A DNA stretch of 64,000 nucleotides from Epiperipatus broadwayi (GCA_028023455.1 JAQFVV010006208.1:11244984-11308983); one strand, 5' to 3'; shown: positions 43,667-54,689, numbered from the stretch's first letter. Numbers and translations: made by a program. The notes: generated by a model from the letters alone, not told the origin.

Positions 43667-44110
43667 TTATGCAGTCAGTGCCACATAAATTCTGCTAAAT
43701 AGAAATTGATGTGTTGTCTTGCAGTTTCCTAGTGCCTTCAACACACTCCATAACCTCACTATGTTTTGCATACACACTCCTATATGTGAATCCATAAAAT
43801 TGTACATGTGATTTACAGTAAAATGTTTAAATCCAGCATGGTGTAATTCCTCTGTTTCATAGCCATTCCAACAATCTGAATAAATAATAGATCCATCAGT
43901 GACATTTTGATTGATCATGTCCATAAGGATAGATGCTGTTCTACTTGGAAGAGTTACAATGAAACACTTGCCAGTTTCTCTGCACTGCTGTGGAAGTATT
44001 CACCCTTGATGGTTTTTTATTTTGGTATAAAAACTTTCATTTACTTCAACTATTTTATGAGGGTCTTTGATTTTTGCATGATGGTCTAGATAAAGGGTTG
44101 GAGGTACAAA
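43667..44110 (-). pseudogene. Merlin (IS1595/ISXO2-like) transposase remnant
   Basis: On the minus strand HKIVEVNESFYTKIKNHQG matches the VEIDES..GKRKYNRG block of the family, with the first catalytic Asp changed to Asn. A stop and then SRTASILMDMINQNV, TDGSIIYSDCWNGYETEEL and FKHFTVNHMYNFMDSHIGV follow, matching the second Asp box (SD.W..Y) and the VNHS..FVDP.TG.HTQ.IE..W block, with MQNIVRLWSVLK at the end. No terminal repeats were identified. Confidence 0.85.
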
Positions 44111-44149
44111 CTTCATGCAAGAAATTATTCCAATCAACATAATTCTATA

Positions 44150-44350
44150 TATACTTCTTCCTTCTTCTTCAGTAATTTTGCTTATTCATATACAACAATA
44201 TGTCTTATTAAATAATCAGTCTTCTTATATCTTTAAGCAAATAATTTTTATTATTATAATAACAGTTTCAACTGTTCTTCACAGTCTTCTTCAGATCTCA
44301 ATCTATTGCTTAAAGATGTAAGAAGACTGTGATTATTTAATAAGATATAT
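44150..44350. repeat. Foldback with CTGAAGAAG hairpin motif
   Basis: Inverted blocks TATGTCTTATTAAATAATCA and its inverse (44195-44225 against 44325-44350) enclose, on the minus strand, AGATCTGAAGAAGACTGTGA and CAGTTGAAACTGTTATTA. This is the PLE-type post-ORF hairpin pattern. Confidence 0.7.
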
Positions 44351-44979
44351 TCCAATCAACAACAGTTTTCTCTGATAAATCTAACTGGTCTTTCTGCCCA
44401 TTGTTTGAGAAAATAAATATAAACAATTACTTGAGGCCCCTGAAAATGGATACTTAAAATAAAAACACCGCACAAACTTCAGTATTACAGATATTACAAA
44501 AGTACCATTTTTTTGTGCATAGTTATATTTCTAGGACAACAATGCTTAAAAAACTTGAATTATGATGGTAATATTTTTAATGCAAGTTTTACAGAACTAA
44601 CAGTGCAAAAGTAGATATATTGTCTTGTATATATACAAAAGACAAATCCTTCAACCTAGAAAATTGAATGAATCACAGTCTATACACATTTTTCTTCATA
44701 TATACACATATTAGCTGTACCTATAGTTTTGCTCACATTAGTAGAATAATGTTAAAATTTAAAGTATAAAAGAATGGTAATTAAAATATATTTATGTAAA
44801 TAATAATACATGAGTTATAAACAGGAGTTTCAAATATATATACCCACGGCTTTGGTTACGTTAGTAGACTAAAAGAATATAATGCAATATATAGTTGTTC
44901 CCACAGCTTATATGTTTATGTATAGGAAATAATAATACATCACTTATCAACAGCAATAGCACAAAAAAAAAAAAAAATA
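44351..44979. other. AT-rich spacer
   Basis: Nothing recognisable. Confidence 0.5.
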
Positions 44980-46020
44980 GAACTTTTCCGATCAATTATA
45001 GTACTGAATTTGATCAACTTTTAGGAGTTTAGTTTAAATATATTTCTCATGTGATAACTAATTTTTAAAAATGATTATGAAATTTTAACATTGTGGTGTT
45101 TTGTTCAAGCTCCACTTACAAGTGAGAAATTAAATATGTGGTATAGAGAAAACTTAATTAATTAAAAATATAGTTACAAAATCAAATTTTACATCACTTT
45201 ACCAAAAATTATAATTCCCTCCATTTTTGTAGTAGGTATTTCAATACACAGACCAATACACTGTACCCATTTAAAAAATTGTCCAATATCCGTAATCTTT
45301 TAATTAGTGTTGCCTCTTTTTGTATTTTTTATAAAATCATTCAAAAAAAGATTATGATTTTTATATTGAAAATTACTAAAGTTTTTAAAACAATTAAGTA
45401 CCATAAAGCAAAAAACTACATTTCTATGTAATTCCCTATACAAAAAAAGTAAATCAGTCAAGCATCATTAGCCGAGAGGTCAGTGCAGCTGCCTTGCAAG
45501 CAATTGCTTGCAGACAGTTGTTGCGGGTTCGCTTCCCGGACGATGCTATGACCTATGGGGAAAAAAAGTAAACCATGCAAGATTCATCAAGATTGGTGCA
45601 ATATCTTAAGTAACAAACCAACTTTCACATTTATATATATATATAATAGATAGATCTAATAGATCAAGGATAAACAATAAAAGGCATAATATTCCTGAAT
45701 TTTTTCTTTTAGAGTTCTAGTATTTATCTTAATTGTTGATTAAACTATATTTATATAATATTTACATGAAATAATATTAGTTATTAACAACAGTTAAAAA
45801 TCATTATTGTAATATATTTTTATAAACAATGTTGTAAGTTAAATAAAATGTTTTTAATTTGAAAAGTTTAAATTTTAATATTCTTTATAAAATAGATGAA
45901 TTAATTAAAGTTTGTTTGTGCTATACTCACATATTAAAATTTCCAAATATTTTAAAAACAAGTCCATCACATGAGAAATCTGTTTAAAGTGAAATTCCAA
46001 AAGTTGATCAAATTTCAGTA
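44980..46020. repeat. Old foldback with a SINE inserted
   Basis: About 44990-45070 and 45935-46015 are inverted matches (CTCATGTGATAACTA against its inverse; TTGATCAACTTTT against AAAAGTTGATCAA). Internal sequence at 45110-45620 is related in direct orientation to 48030-48290 (AAGTGAGAAATTAAATA, AACAATTAAGTACCATAAAG). Confidence 0.7.
45457..45560 (+). mobile_element. tRNA-derived SINE with 15-bp target-site duplication
   Basis: AAAAAAAGTAAAYCA flanks the insert (45442-45456 and 45561-45575, one mismatch). The tRNA-like fold 45462-45546 has acceptor GCATCAT/ACGATGC, A-box TAGCCGAGAGG, an anticodon-like loop CTTGCAA, a long variable arm and a canonical B-box GGGTTCGCTTCCCG. It is probably a class II tRNA-derived SINE rather than a working tRNA. 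Confidence 0.85.
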
Positions 46021-46034
46021 AATCATCCACACAC

Positions 46035-46239
46035 TATACTTCTGTTACACAATGCTTTATTTAATACCCTCTTTTACAGTTTTGATTGCCTCAGCAATCT
46101 TTTTCATAACTTTTATAATACTTATAACAGCAAAATTTTTAAAATTTGAATTTAGCAGTTGAAGTTAGGAGATATAAAAGTTCTGAAGATTTCTGGGGCA
46201 ATTGAAACTGTAAACTTTAAAAGAGGGTGGTAAATAAAG
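46035..46239. repeat. FB-E palindrome
   Basis: Left CAATGCTTTATTTAATACCC, TTTTACAGTTTTGATTGCC and right GGGGCAATTGAAACTGTAAA, GGGTGGTAAATAAAGCA are inverse matches with a central TTTTTAAAATTTGAATTTAG. It is the same unit as at 16.7-17.0 kb, and the hAT element is inserted at its right end. Confidence 0.82.
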
Positions 46240-47782
46240 CAGTGGTCTTCAACCACCGGTCTGTGGACTGACATCCGGCCGCAGAAGTTTTCTGCCGGTC
46301 TGCGCTAGACTGGCAAGAAAGTTTGTAATAACAGAATAATAAGATTTTAAACTTTTAATTAATATAAACAATTTTTATTTATTTTTTCATCACATTTTTA
46401 CCCAATTAAAAAAAAAAAAACAGAACAAAAACAAAATCTAATCAATCATACATAAATTAATTTGTTTTTCTATTTATCACAGATGTTTTATGGGGGTAGA
46501 AAAGAGTTTTTTATTATACAAACTCCAATTGTCTTTTGATGGCCAATCATGACCGCTTGTCAGCATTGTCAAAACAATAAAATGTAACGTGACTTTTTTG
46601 ATCTCTTAAATTTTTTCTACTCTCTCTTTTAATATTTCATTTTTAGTGGTTTTTTTTTGACTATACGGCAATTTTTTTTTTGGCTTTAACTTTTATTTTT
46701 GAAATCAATTTTTATTATCTTTTTTTAAAAATAAAACCAAAAAATAAGTTCTGTCTCTAACTTTTACAAAGTATTTCTCAATACACCCTCACCACCCCAA
46801 AATAAAGTAAAATCAAATCTTTTGACTTTTTCAAGTTTCAGTTTTTTTTTTTTTGTTTAAAAATACGGCCACTTTTTTTTTTAGCCTATAAGGCAATATC
46901 TTTTTTGCCTTTCTTTGTATACCACTGAAATACTAAAACTTTTATTTTTAATACCAATTTTTATTACCGTTTTTTAAAAATAAAAACAAACCAAAAATAA
47001 TTTTTGTCTCTATTTTTTGTCTCAGTGAAGACTAAGTATTTCTCAACCCACTCCCCCCCCCCAAAAAAAAATTAAAATAAGATCTTTTTTGGCTTAGAAA
47101 AACAACCAAAAAATTTGTCTCTAACTTTTACAAAGTATTTCCCCCCCCCCCCAAATTAAAGTAAGATCAAAACTTTTGACTTTTTCAAGTTTCGGTTTTC
47201 TTTTTTTGTTATTGTTTAAAAATAAGCCCACTTATTTTGGCCTATAAGGCAATATTTTTTTTGGCTTTATTTGTATACCGCTAAAATACTAAAACTTTTA
47301 TTTTTAAAAACAATTTCTGTTATCTTTTTTTAAAAATAAAAACAAACAAAAAATAAATTTGGTATCCATCTTTTGTTTCAGTGATGACAAAGTATTTCTT
47401 ACCCCCCCCCCCCCAATTAAAATAAGATCAAAACTTTTGACTTTTTCAACATTCAGGTGAATAACACTTTATTCTAGCATGTTTAACAATGAAATAATAC
47501 ATATAGAAATGCAAGCACATTAATGAAAACAATTGTTATTGTACTGTTTTTTGTAGCAGTATGACTGTGCAACTCGAGAAAGTGTTCAGTATGTGAAGGT
47601 AAGCAACACCATTACTATACACATTAACTAGTGTGCTGTTTTGGTCAGTTATACCAATTATGCTTATCTAAGGCTAAGCAGGTTACATCTTTAAGAAAAT
47701 TTATCTGTAAACTTTTGCTGGTCCGTGAAATCTTATCCTTATTTTTGTCTGTTCGCAGGTGTGAAAAGATTGAAGACCACTA
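46240..47782. mobile_element. hAT-like DNA transposon, non-autonomous, about 1.54 kb
   Basis: The left end CAGTGGTCTTCAACCACCGG and the right end (reverse strand) CTAGTGGTCTTCAATC are hAT-type terminal repeats, with subterminal GGTCTGYGGAC/GTCCGTG blocks. FB-E sequence continues on both sides (TAAATAAAGCA left, ACATTTGACAATGCAATAAG right), which confirms an insertion. An 8-bp duplication is not resolved. No transposase frame is left. Confidence 0.82.
46655..47456. repeat. Internal tandem repeats (about 210 bp units) with long C-tracts
   Basis: Roughly four units beginning with CTATAAGGCAATAT or similar, each containing AAATACTAAAACTTTTATTT, AAAAATAAAAACAAA, ACAAAGTATTTC, a C-tract of up to 13 C (47050, 47143, 47402) and GATCAAAACTTTTGACTTTT. 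Units differ in length mainly in the homopolymers. Confidence 0.85.
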
Positions 47783-48587
47783 GTGTATGGATGATTTAGT
47801 ATTCTATAATATACATTTGACAATGCAATAAGAAAGAGTACTTATTATACAAATTTCAATAAGTAATCTAACTAGAAATAAATGACTATTCTATTTTAGC
47901 AGCTTATTTATTTACATAATATTTTCCTGCAAATGATTTAGCTTTTGATGTATTTTTATATTACAAATAATACTATATGTCTTATCAAAATATATAACTT
48001 TTTACTATGAAATTTGAAAACGATATTTTTTTTCATACTTTACTTGCAAGTGAGAAATTAAATACATGGCCAGATGTCACAATATCAATCAGTGCTATCT
48101 CTTTTTGTGTCGATGATGTCATTATAAATGCTGACATATTTCTATATTACAAATTACCAAAGTTTTTCAAACAGTTAAGTATCATAAAGCAAAAATTCAT
48201 AGGATATAAAATTTTCAACAAAAAAAGTAAGAAAATCATTCAAGATTTATCAAGATTATTGCAATATTTGTTGAGTCATAAGATAATAAACAAATAAACT
48301 TTATGTTTTACAAACTAATTTAATATTAGTAAACCACCAATCACTAACTGGTGGTCAGTCTAAAAATTTTGGTGGTCTGCAGAAAAATCTGGACATTATT
48401 TGCATTTTTTTATCTTTTATTAATAATAAAACAAAAATTATATTCGAAGAAATTCTTATATTCTGAAATAGAATTTTTGCTTCTATATTGCACTAAACTC
48501 ATGAAATGTACTAGAGGGCGGGGGAAACAAAAGAGGTACAATAATACTGAAGTGGCATTTATAATTTTATTATATTAAATAGTAAAT
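47783..48587. other. Spacer with an unclassified 96-codon open frame
   Basis: The right flank of FB-E ends near 47860. A 96-residue frame at 48007-48297 (starts MKFENDIFFHTLLASEKL) matches no family I recognise, but its DNA is related to 45110-45620, so it is repeat-derived. Sequence at 48335-48390 (ACTGGTGGTCAG, GGTGGTCTGCAG) resembles a hAT subterminal region, with low confidence. Confidence 0.4.
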
Positions 48588-48646
48588 ATAGAGGATTTGA
48601 ACACAGACTTTCAGGCACCCTTCAACTATCCACACTATCGCATACC

Positions 48647-48703
48647 ATAATCACCAAAATAAGTATTTCATGCAGAACCAGCACTCATCAGTTGGTCTAG
48701 ATC
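48647..48703 (-). ncRNA. Hammerhead ribozyme motif HHA-13
   Basis: CUGAUGA, stem II GUGCU/UGCAU region with loop GGUUC, and GAAA are recognisable. Inner stem I is retained on one side (ACCAA/UUGGU); outer stem I is shortened. Confidence 0.78.
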
Positions 48704-48996
48704 AGCATGAAATACATATATTGGTGATTATTTATCTTTTCTGGCTGCAGAAAAGAGTTTGCTATTAACTGAAAGGAGACCCTTTGATTCCTCTTGGAGG
48801 CCTTAAAGGAACCAAGCAGGGCAAATTCCTAATGTCCACTCCATACATTCTTGTCATTGCAGCTGTTATTACTATGTGATTATTCATATAGTATACGAAC
48901 ATGGATGGGCTGCTCACCAACACGCATTAGCCAGCGTGGTGAGTTTATTGGCTTTCTACCTCCAAGTTTAAGAATATTTTTTCAATATATACAATC

Positions 48997-50200
48997 ATGA
49001 CAGACAAAAATAAATCATGGCCCTTATTCCCAGGAGGCTGTAAAACCACCAACCAAGGCAGTGGTTGGTGGCCGAAGGCGGAGGGTGCTAAGAATCCCCT
49101 GATTGCAGACTCAGGCTGCCATTTGATGACGACTTTTTATTTAGGTACTTACAACTGCAGATCACTTTCAAGTGAAGGAAGATTGCAAGAGTTAGAAGAA
49201 GAACTGTCTTATATTAAATGGGACATTATTGGACTTTGTGAAGTTAGAAGAAAAGGTGAAGAAACAATTGATTTAAAAAGTGGACACATACTCTACTATA
49301 AAGGTACAAATATTGGAAATACAAGTGGAGTAGGATTCATTATAAATAAAAAATGGAAGAATAACATTGTGGAGATTGATGGTGTATCAGACAGAGTGGC
49401 AAGATTAGTTTTACAACTTAATAGCAGATACCAAATGCAGATAATTCAGGTTTATGCCCCAACAAGTTCTCATAGTGATGAAGTTATAGAAGATTTTTAT
49501 ATGGATATACAAAAGGCTTTTGATCAGAGTAAACAACATTTTAAAATTGTTATGGAAGACTTTAATGCTAGAATTGGTAAACAAATGAAAGATGAAAATG
49601 CTGTAGGTAGTTTTGGTTATGGTAATAGAAATGAGAGAGATCATAGACTTGTGGAATTTGCAGAAAAAGAAAAACTTTATATAATGAATTCTTTTTTTGA
49701 GAAAAATGTTAAAAGGAAATGGACATGGAAGCATCCAAATGAAGGTACAGCAGAATTGGATTATATTTTGACTAACTGAAAATACATATTTCAAGATTGT
49801 AATGTTCTTAATAAATTTAATACAGGAAGTGATCACCGATTAGTAAGATGTAAGATATATGTTAATGCAAAACTAGAGAGACAAAAATTATTAAGAAAAA
49901 CAATATTTACAGTTGATATTCCTAATCTTCAGAAACATTCTAATGAATTTAAATTAGAACTTAAAAATCGGTTTCAAGAATTGGTAGATTTTGAACATGA
50001 TTCAGATTTGAATGACATTAATAGGAAAATAAGCGATACACTTTTAAAAACTGCAACAAAGATAGCTGGTAGAAAAAAGCAGCAATTGACCAGTAAAATT
50101 TCTACTGAGACTAGAGAATTTATGAAGAAAAAAAGGAATATGAGGATATACAACAATGATGCATTAAAAAAGATTGAATATCTCAAATTTTGTTAAAATG
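48997..50200 (+). pseudogene. RTE ORF, APE-type endonuclease and linker
   Basis: The ATG at 48997 opens a 260-codon frame. Endonuclease blocks are YNCRSL (about 49150), IGLCEVRR, VYAPTSS, FNARIG (preceded by MED where GDFN is expected), WTWKHPN, LDYIL and SDHRLV (about 49828). A TGA at 49777-49779 sits where the copy at 61040 has AGA (Arg), so it is a single-base nonsense change. Downstream the frame is open to a frameshift near 50190. The enzyme nicks target DNA to start reverse transcription. Why a pseudogene: the stop, the frameshift and the Gly-to-Glu change in the GDFN box. Confidence 0.9.
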
Positions 50201-50379
50201 GTGCGGAAAAGAGTTGAAAATGATATAAGAAAATATAATTGTGAACTAGCAAGGAAAGCTGTAGAAGAGAATAAAAGTCTCAAGAGTGTAAAACAACATT
50301 TTGGTATTGGTAGGAAATTTATATCTGCAATAAAAAAAAAGATGGCATTATTACTAAAAAGAGAGATGACATCATAAAA

Positions 50380-51947
50380 TGTGTAGAAGACTTCTATCAA
50401 GAATTATATAGTAATAAAGAACAAGTGCCTCCTATACATATTATATCTTCTGAATTGCCCAGAATTTTGAATGAGGAAGTGAGACATGCAATTAAATTTA
50501 TGAAGAAAGGGAAGGCTCCAGGTAATGATGGAATTGTAATTGATATATTAAAAGAAGCAGGTGAAGAAATAGAATTTTTTTTTAGCAAAGTTATATACCA
50601 AATGTCTAAATGATAAAGATGTACCAGATGATTGGAAGAATGCAGTATTAATATTAATATTTAAAAAAGGTGATAAAGAAGATATTAGAAATTACAGACC
50701 TATCAGTCTTTTATCAGTTTTATACAAAATTTTTACTAAGATAATTACAACTCGTCTACAGAAAACACTGGATTTCCACCAACCAAGAGAACAAGCTGGA
50801 TTTAAAAGTGGTTTTAGTACAGTAGATCATATCCAGGTATTGAGAGAAATTATAGAAAGGACAAATGAATATGAGTTGCCATTATGCTTAGGATTTGTAG
50901 ACTATGAAAAGGCATTTGATTCTATAAACATTTCTTCAGTGATTAAAGCATTGGATCATCAAGGTGTAGATCCAGGATATTGTCATATTTTGAAGAATAT
51001 TTATAAAAATGCAACAGCAACAATTAGATTACATAATGATAGTAGGAAAATCAACATTGAAAAAGGTGTAAGACAGGGTGACTCCATATCTCCAAAACTT
51101 TTTACAGCAGTGCTGCAAGAAGTATTTTGTGGATTAAAATGGGAAGCTAAAGGAGTGAAAGTAAATGGAGATTATTTAAGTCATTTAGATTTTGCAGATG
51201 ATGTAGTTGTTTTTGCAAATAATGCTTTGGAGCTACAGGAAATGTTGCAGGAGTTATCAGATGAAAGTAGGACTAAAGATAAATGTTAAAAAGACTAAAG
51301 TAATGTTTAATAGATTTTCTCAAAATATGAAAATAAAGATTGATTACGATGAGTTAGAAGAAGTTAACAGTTACAAATACCTTGGTCAGATTATTAATAC
51401 AGATGGAAATATAATGGATGAAATTAATCATAGAATTAAACTTGGTTGGAGTGCTTTTGGTAGAAATAACTTGATACTAAAAGGAAATATGCCTATGTGT
51501 TTGAAAAGGAAGGTTTTTAATAAATGTGTTTTGCCAGTTTTTACTTATGGATCTGAGACTTGGACACTTAATAAAAGAGCAATACAGAGACTTCAGACCA
51601 CTCAAAGAAGTATGGAGAGATGCATGTTGGGAGTAACAAGAAGGGATCGAAAATGCAATGTATGGGTAAGAGAACAAACAGGTGTTACTGACCTCATTGA
51701 AAAAATTAAAAGACTGAAGTGGAGTTGGGCTGGACATATTGTTAGAAGAGATGATAACAGATGGACAATTGAAATTTTAAACTGGATTCCAAGAGATTGT
51801 AAAAGACCCAGAAAGAGACCACATGTGAGATGGATGGATGAAATAAGAAAATGTGCAGGGATGATGTGGAGAAGAGAAGTTAAAGATAGGAAAAGATGGA
51901 TTGAACTTGGAGAGACCTTTATCCTGCAGTGGATTGATAATGGTTGA
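50380..51947 (+). pseudogene. RTE ORF, reverse transcriptase and C-terminal region
   Basis: RT motifs in order: VEDFYQELYSNKEQ, KKGKAPGNDGIVIDILKEAG, NYRPISLLSVLYKIF, QAGFKSGFSTVDHIQVL, FVDYEKAFDSI, EKGVRQGDSISPKLF, and FADD (51191-51202, intact). Then LGWSAFGRNN, YGSETWTLNK and the C-terminal ERCMLGVTRRDRK, LKWSWAGHIVRR, ELGETFILQWIDN. Lesions are one extra T in a T-run near 50580 and an 8-bp deletion near 51270 (GAAAGTAG present once here, twice at 62511-62526). Apart from these the catalytic residues are in place, which indicates a young insertion. Confidence 0.93.
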
Positions 51948-52052
51948 TGATGATGATTTATCTTTTCTACATGTGTGTGGTCATGTGTATCAGTGGTATG
52001 AGATAGTGTGGATAGTAGATGAAGCTTGAAAGTCTGTGTTCATATCCTCTAT

Positions 52053-52638
52053 ATTTACAATTAAGCTCCAGATATATGAAGAATGCCTGTATTTCAAATA
52101 TTATAATTATACATATGCAATTTTTTTCGTATGCGTTAGTGAAGCTGTAATTATACTATAATGTTTAATATGGTTGCTTAGCGCTTTCGAGATTTAGTAT
52201 TTTAATCTCATACTCATAGCTTTAAGAATGAAGACTGTTGTAATTTATTGTACACGTATGCAAATGAACTTGAATTTTTAATTAGTTAGTCCATTGTTTG
52301 GAGAGAGCAAAGCATGCCTCTCTTCTATTAATCGCACTGGGAATATTATATTAAATAAGTACATTTCATATTAATAAAATGGAAATTCTCTGATCATCAT
52401 TTTACAAATGTATTTATCTTTTTTTTTTTTTTTAAAAAAAATTGATTTTAATTGTCTGCGGGATTTAAAATTATGAATTTAATGGTTGTGAGGTCCGAAA
52501 GATTGGTGATTGCTGATATAAACTAGTCACAATGAACTAGAAATCTTAGTTTGAAATTTAAAGCAAAAATCACTACAACTTGAACTTTGCTACTATTTTA
52601 AATTTTCAATTCATACCAGTTTTCTATTATTAATGTAT
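52053..52638. other. AT-rich spacer with a PLE-like hairpin motif near 52170-52245
   Basis: On the minus strand a stem GAGATT...AATCTC is followed by GAAAGCGCTAAGC, resembling the post-ORF hairpin of PLE-type elements. Nothing else was seen. Confidence 0.4.
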
Positions 52639-53085
52639 CCTCAAGCACATGCGTATAAAATGCGATAGTAGGGACCTCTACAGCCTTAATGAATATTACT
52701 TACGTAATCAATGTGCGTTTAAATAAATTTATAATTAGAACTTTAAATTATCGTAGTAGATTTCTCACTATAAAATCTTTCCATTGACTCGTTGTAAATC
52801 GAAAAATTTCACGAGTATTAATGTGTAATAAGAAATGTGGACTTAATTAGTGAAGTATTGAATAGCTTCACACTCTCAGATCGAACTGCTTCAGCTTCAC
52901 CTATTTATATAGAAAGTAGGTTGAAGTAAAGAAGGATTCCCCTCTTTTCTTCCAAAGAGTTAGCTTGTGTTTTAAGACCTGTAGAGGTCCCTACTATCGC
53001 ATTTTATACGCATGTGCTTGAGGCTGCAGCCTTAATGAATATTACTTACGTAATCAACGTTTAAATAAATTTATAATTATTAAGT
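52639..53085. repeat. 45-bp perfect inverted repeat, each copy followed by the same direct repeat
   Basis: CCTCAAGCACATGCGTATAA onward (52639-52683) is repeated in perfect inverse at 52979-53023. Immediately after each copy comes the same-orientation block CAGCCTTAATGAATATTACT plus TACGTAATCAA and AAATAAATTTATAATTA (52681-52738 and 53027-53080). Confidence 0.92.
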
Positions 53086-53399
53086 ATCATAAGTTTGCAA
53101 TGATACTTATGCAAACTTTTGAGCATCTTTCAGAAGAAAAAAAGTTTGCTGAAGAGGTTAATGAAAAGTATTTCAAGATGCTAAACAGGTGTACTAAAGT
53201 TCAATCTTACAATATATGAGGATAAATTTATAGTTCACAAACTGATCGGCACAGTCAAAAATTATTTGCAATCTTTTATTCTTTCTTCGACTTTCTTTGG
53301 TCCTCATTGTGATGGCTATATTCATAAATGAGTGACTAATAATGACACACACACATATATATATATATATAATGATATTATTATTCGATATCTGTATTT

Positions 53400-54180
53400 C
53401 TTCAAAGTTATTTATATAATCTTGTAATTAAATATTAATAAATGCAGTAACCTAAATATATATAAAGTACAACTTTAAAACTTATATCCACCTAAGAGCG
53501 CTTTCGACTAGCTTTATAGTCTTTGCCAACTAACACTTTCAAAATCTAACCTTCCCACAATTATATTTCCTGCCTGTCTGCTTATTGAGTCATGCTTACA
53601 TTTGTATATTAACATGGCTTCCTTTATTTTCCTTTTATTTATTGCTTCTTTCAATTTGTAATCTTTTCATATTATTATAATCCAAATTAAAACTATATAT
53701 ACATAATATATAAATGGAGATATAAATGTGGTAGCATATATATAGGAGAATCAAGATGTACATTGGAGAAAGGAACTAAAGATCACTTGCAGTTATTAAA
53801 AAGAGTTCAAAAAATAAAATTGTAATGGAAATGATATATGTTTCAACATCAGGGTTTTTTATGATCATAATGATTATGTATATATGGTTTTAATTTGAAT
53901 TATAATAATATAAAAATATTGCAGACTGAAAAAAACAGTAAAAAAGGAAAATAAAGGAAGTCATGTTAATATATAAATGTAAGTATGACTTAATAAACAG
54001 ACAGGCAGCCAACATAAAAATCAATGAATTGTGGAAAGGCTAGACTTTGAAAGTGTTAATTGGCAAAGACTAAGAAGCTAGTCGAAAGCGCTCCTAGATG
54101 GATATAAGTTTTTTAAAGTTGTACTTTATATATATTTAAGTTACTGTATTTATTAACATTTAATTACAAGATTACATATA
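53400..54180. repeat. PLE-derived palindrome
   Basis: Arms of about 300 bp: left CTTGTAATTAAATATTAATA and CGCTTTCGACTAGC, right their inverses (GCTAGTCGAAAGCG at about 54073). The centre carries a GIY-YIG remnant on the plus strand. The right arm follows it like a PLE terminal repeat, and the left arm is the same terminal repeat inverted, an arrangement known for PLEs. Confidence 0.85.
53721..53825 (+). pseudogene. PLE GIY-YIG endonuclease remnant
   Basis: A 34-codon open stretch reads YKCGSIYIGESRCTLEKG then TKDHLQLLKR, matching the C..S.YIGET.R.L..R..EH block of PLE GIY-YIG domains (YIGET changed to YIGES, EH to DH). It lies between the two arms of the palindrome. The first half of the domain and the RT are absent. 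Confidence 0.75.
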
Positions 54181-54689
54181 TACAAATATGTAAGTTAATA
54201 CAATAATCGTAAAATTAATTGTTAAGTTTGTTTTTTTTTAAAAAAAAGTGGTAGACTTTTAATGAGAGATTAAGAATGTATATGTTGAATTATTATTACA
54301 CATTCTCTTAATCTAGCAAAATTATAAATCAGCAAAGCTTGAAAAACAGAATATTAGTTTAACGGTATTACACCTATATATGAAATATAGGATGTCATAT
54401 TTTAAAGAGTGAAAATAATATTTATATAATCTATAAACGTATCACTACGTGATCATTTGTTGAAAAAAAAATGTTAAATTTACTGCTGCCCTAAAGCATT
54501 TTAAAACTATTTATAATTTTTTAAAAATATTTAAATATTTTAAATAATTTAATACCAATAATCTAATCATTTCAAGACTGTTCAGTAACATGCAAAAAAA
54601 AAAAAAACGGTATCATGGCATTTATCTACCTGTAAACTTATGATTCTGAGTTCGATTTTAGACTTGATAAATATAAGTGTAGGGGATTT
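54181..54689. other. AT-rich spacer
   Basis: Nothing recognisable. Confidence 0.5.

Larger units (their letters stand above)
48743..51955 (+). mobile_element. Full-length RTE-type LINE (copy 4), 3213 bp
   Basis: A 13-bp target-site duplication ATTTATCTTTTCT (48730-48742 and 51956-51968) exactly delimits the element inside an HHA unit whose unbroken form is known from other copies. It has a 254-bp 5' UTR, one endonuclease plus reverse transcriptase frame with only a few lesions, and a short (TGATGA)n 3' tail. The length and tail are typical of RTE elements. Confidence 0.95.
48588..52052. mobile_element. HHA foldback split by a full-length RTE
   Basis: The left arm (48588-48702) is a minus-strand HHA tail plus ribozyme. 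It meets the 3' half of a plus-strand ribozyme (48703-48742), interrupted at TTATCTTTTCT. The rest of the plus-strand tail resumes at 51956 and ends TCCTCTATATTTAC, the inverse of the left outer end GTAAATATAGAGGA. Confidence 0.9.

Noticed and set aside
45462-45546. Functional tRNA gene with anticodon TGC
   Set aside because: The anticodon stem is poor, the variable arm does not fit tRNA-Ala, and a target-site duplication shows it is a retroposed SINE.
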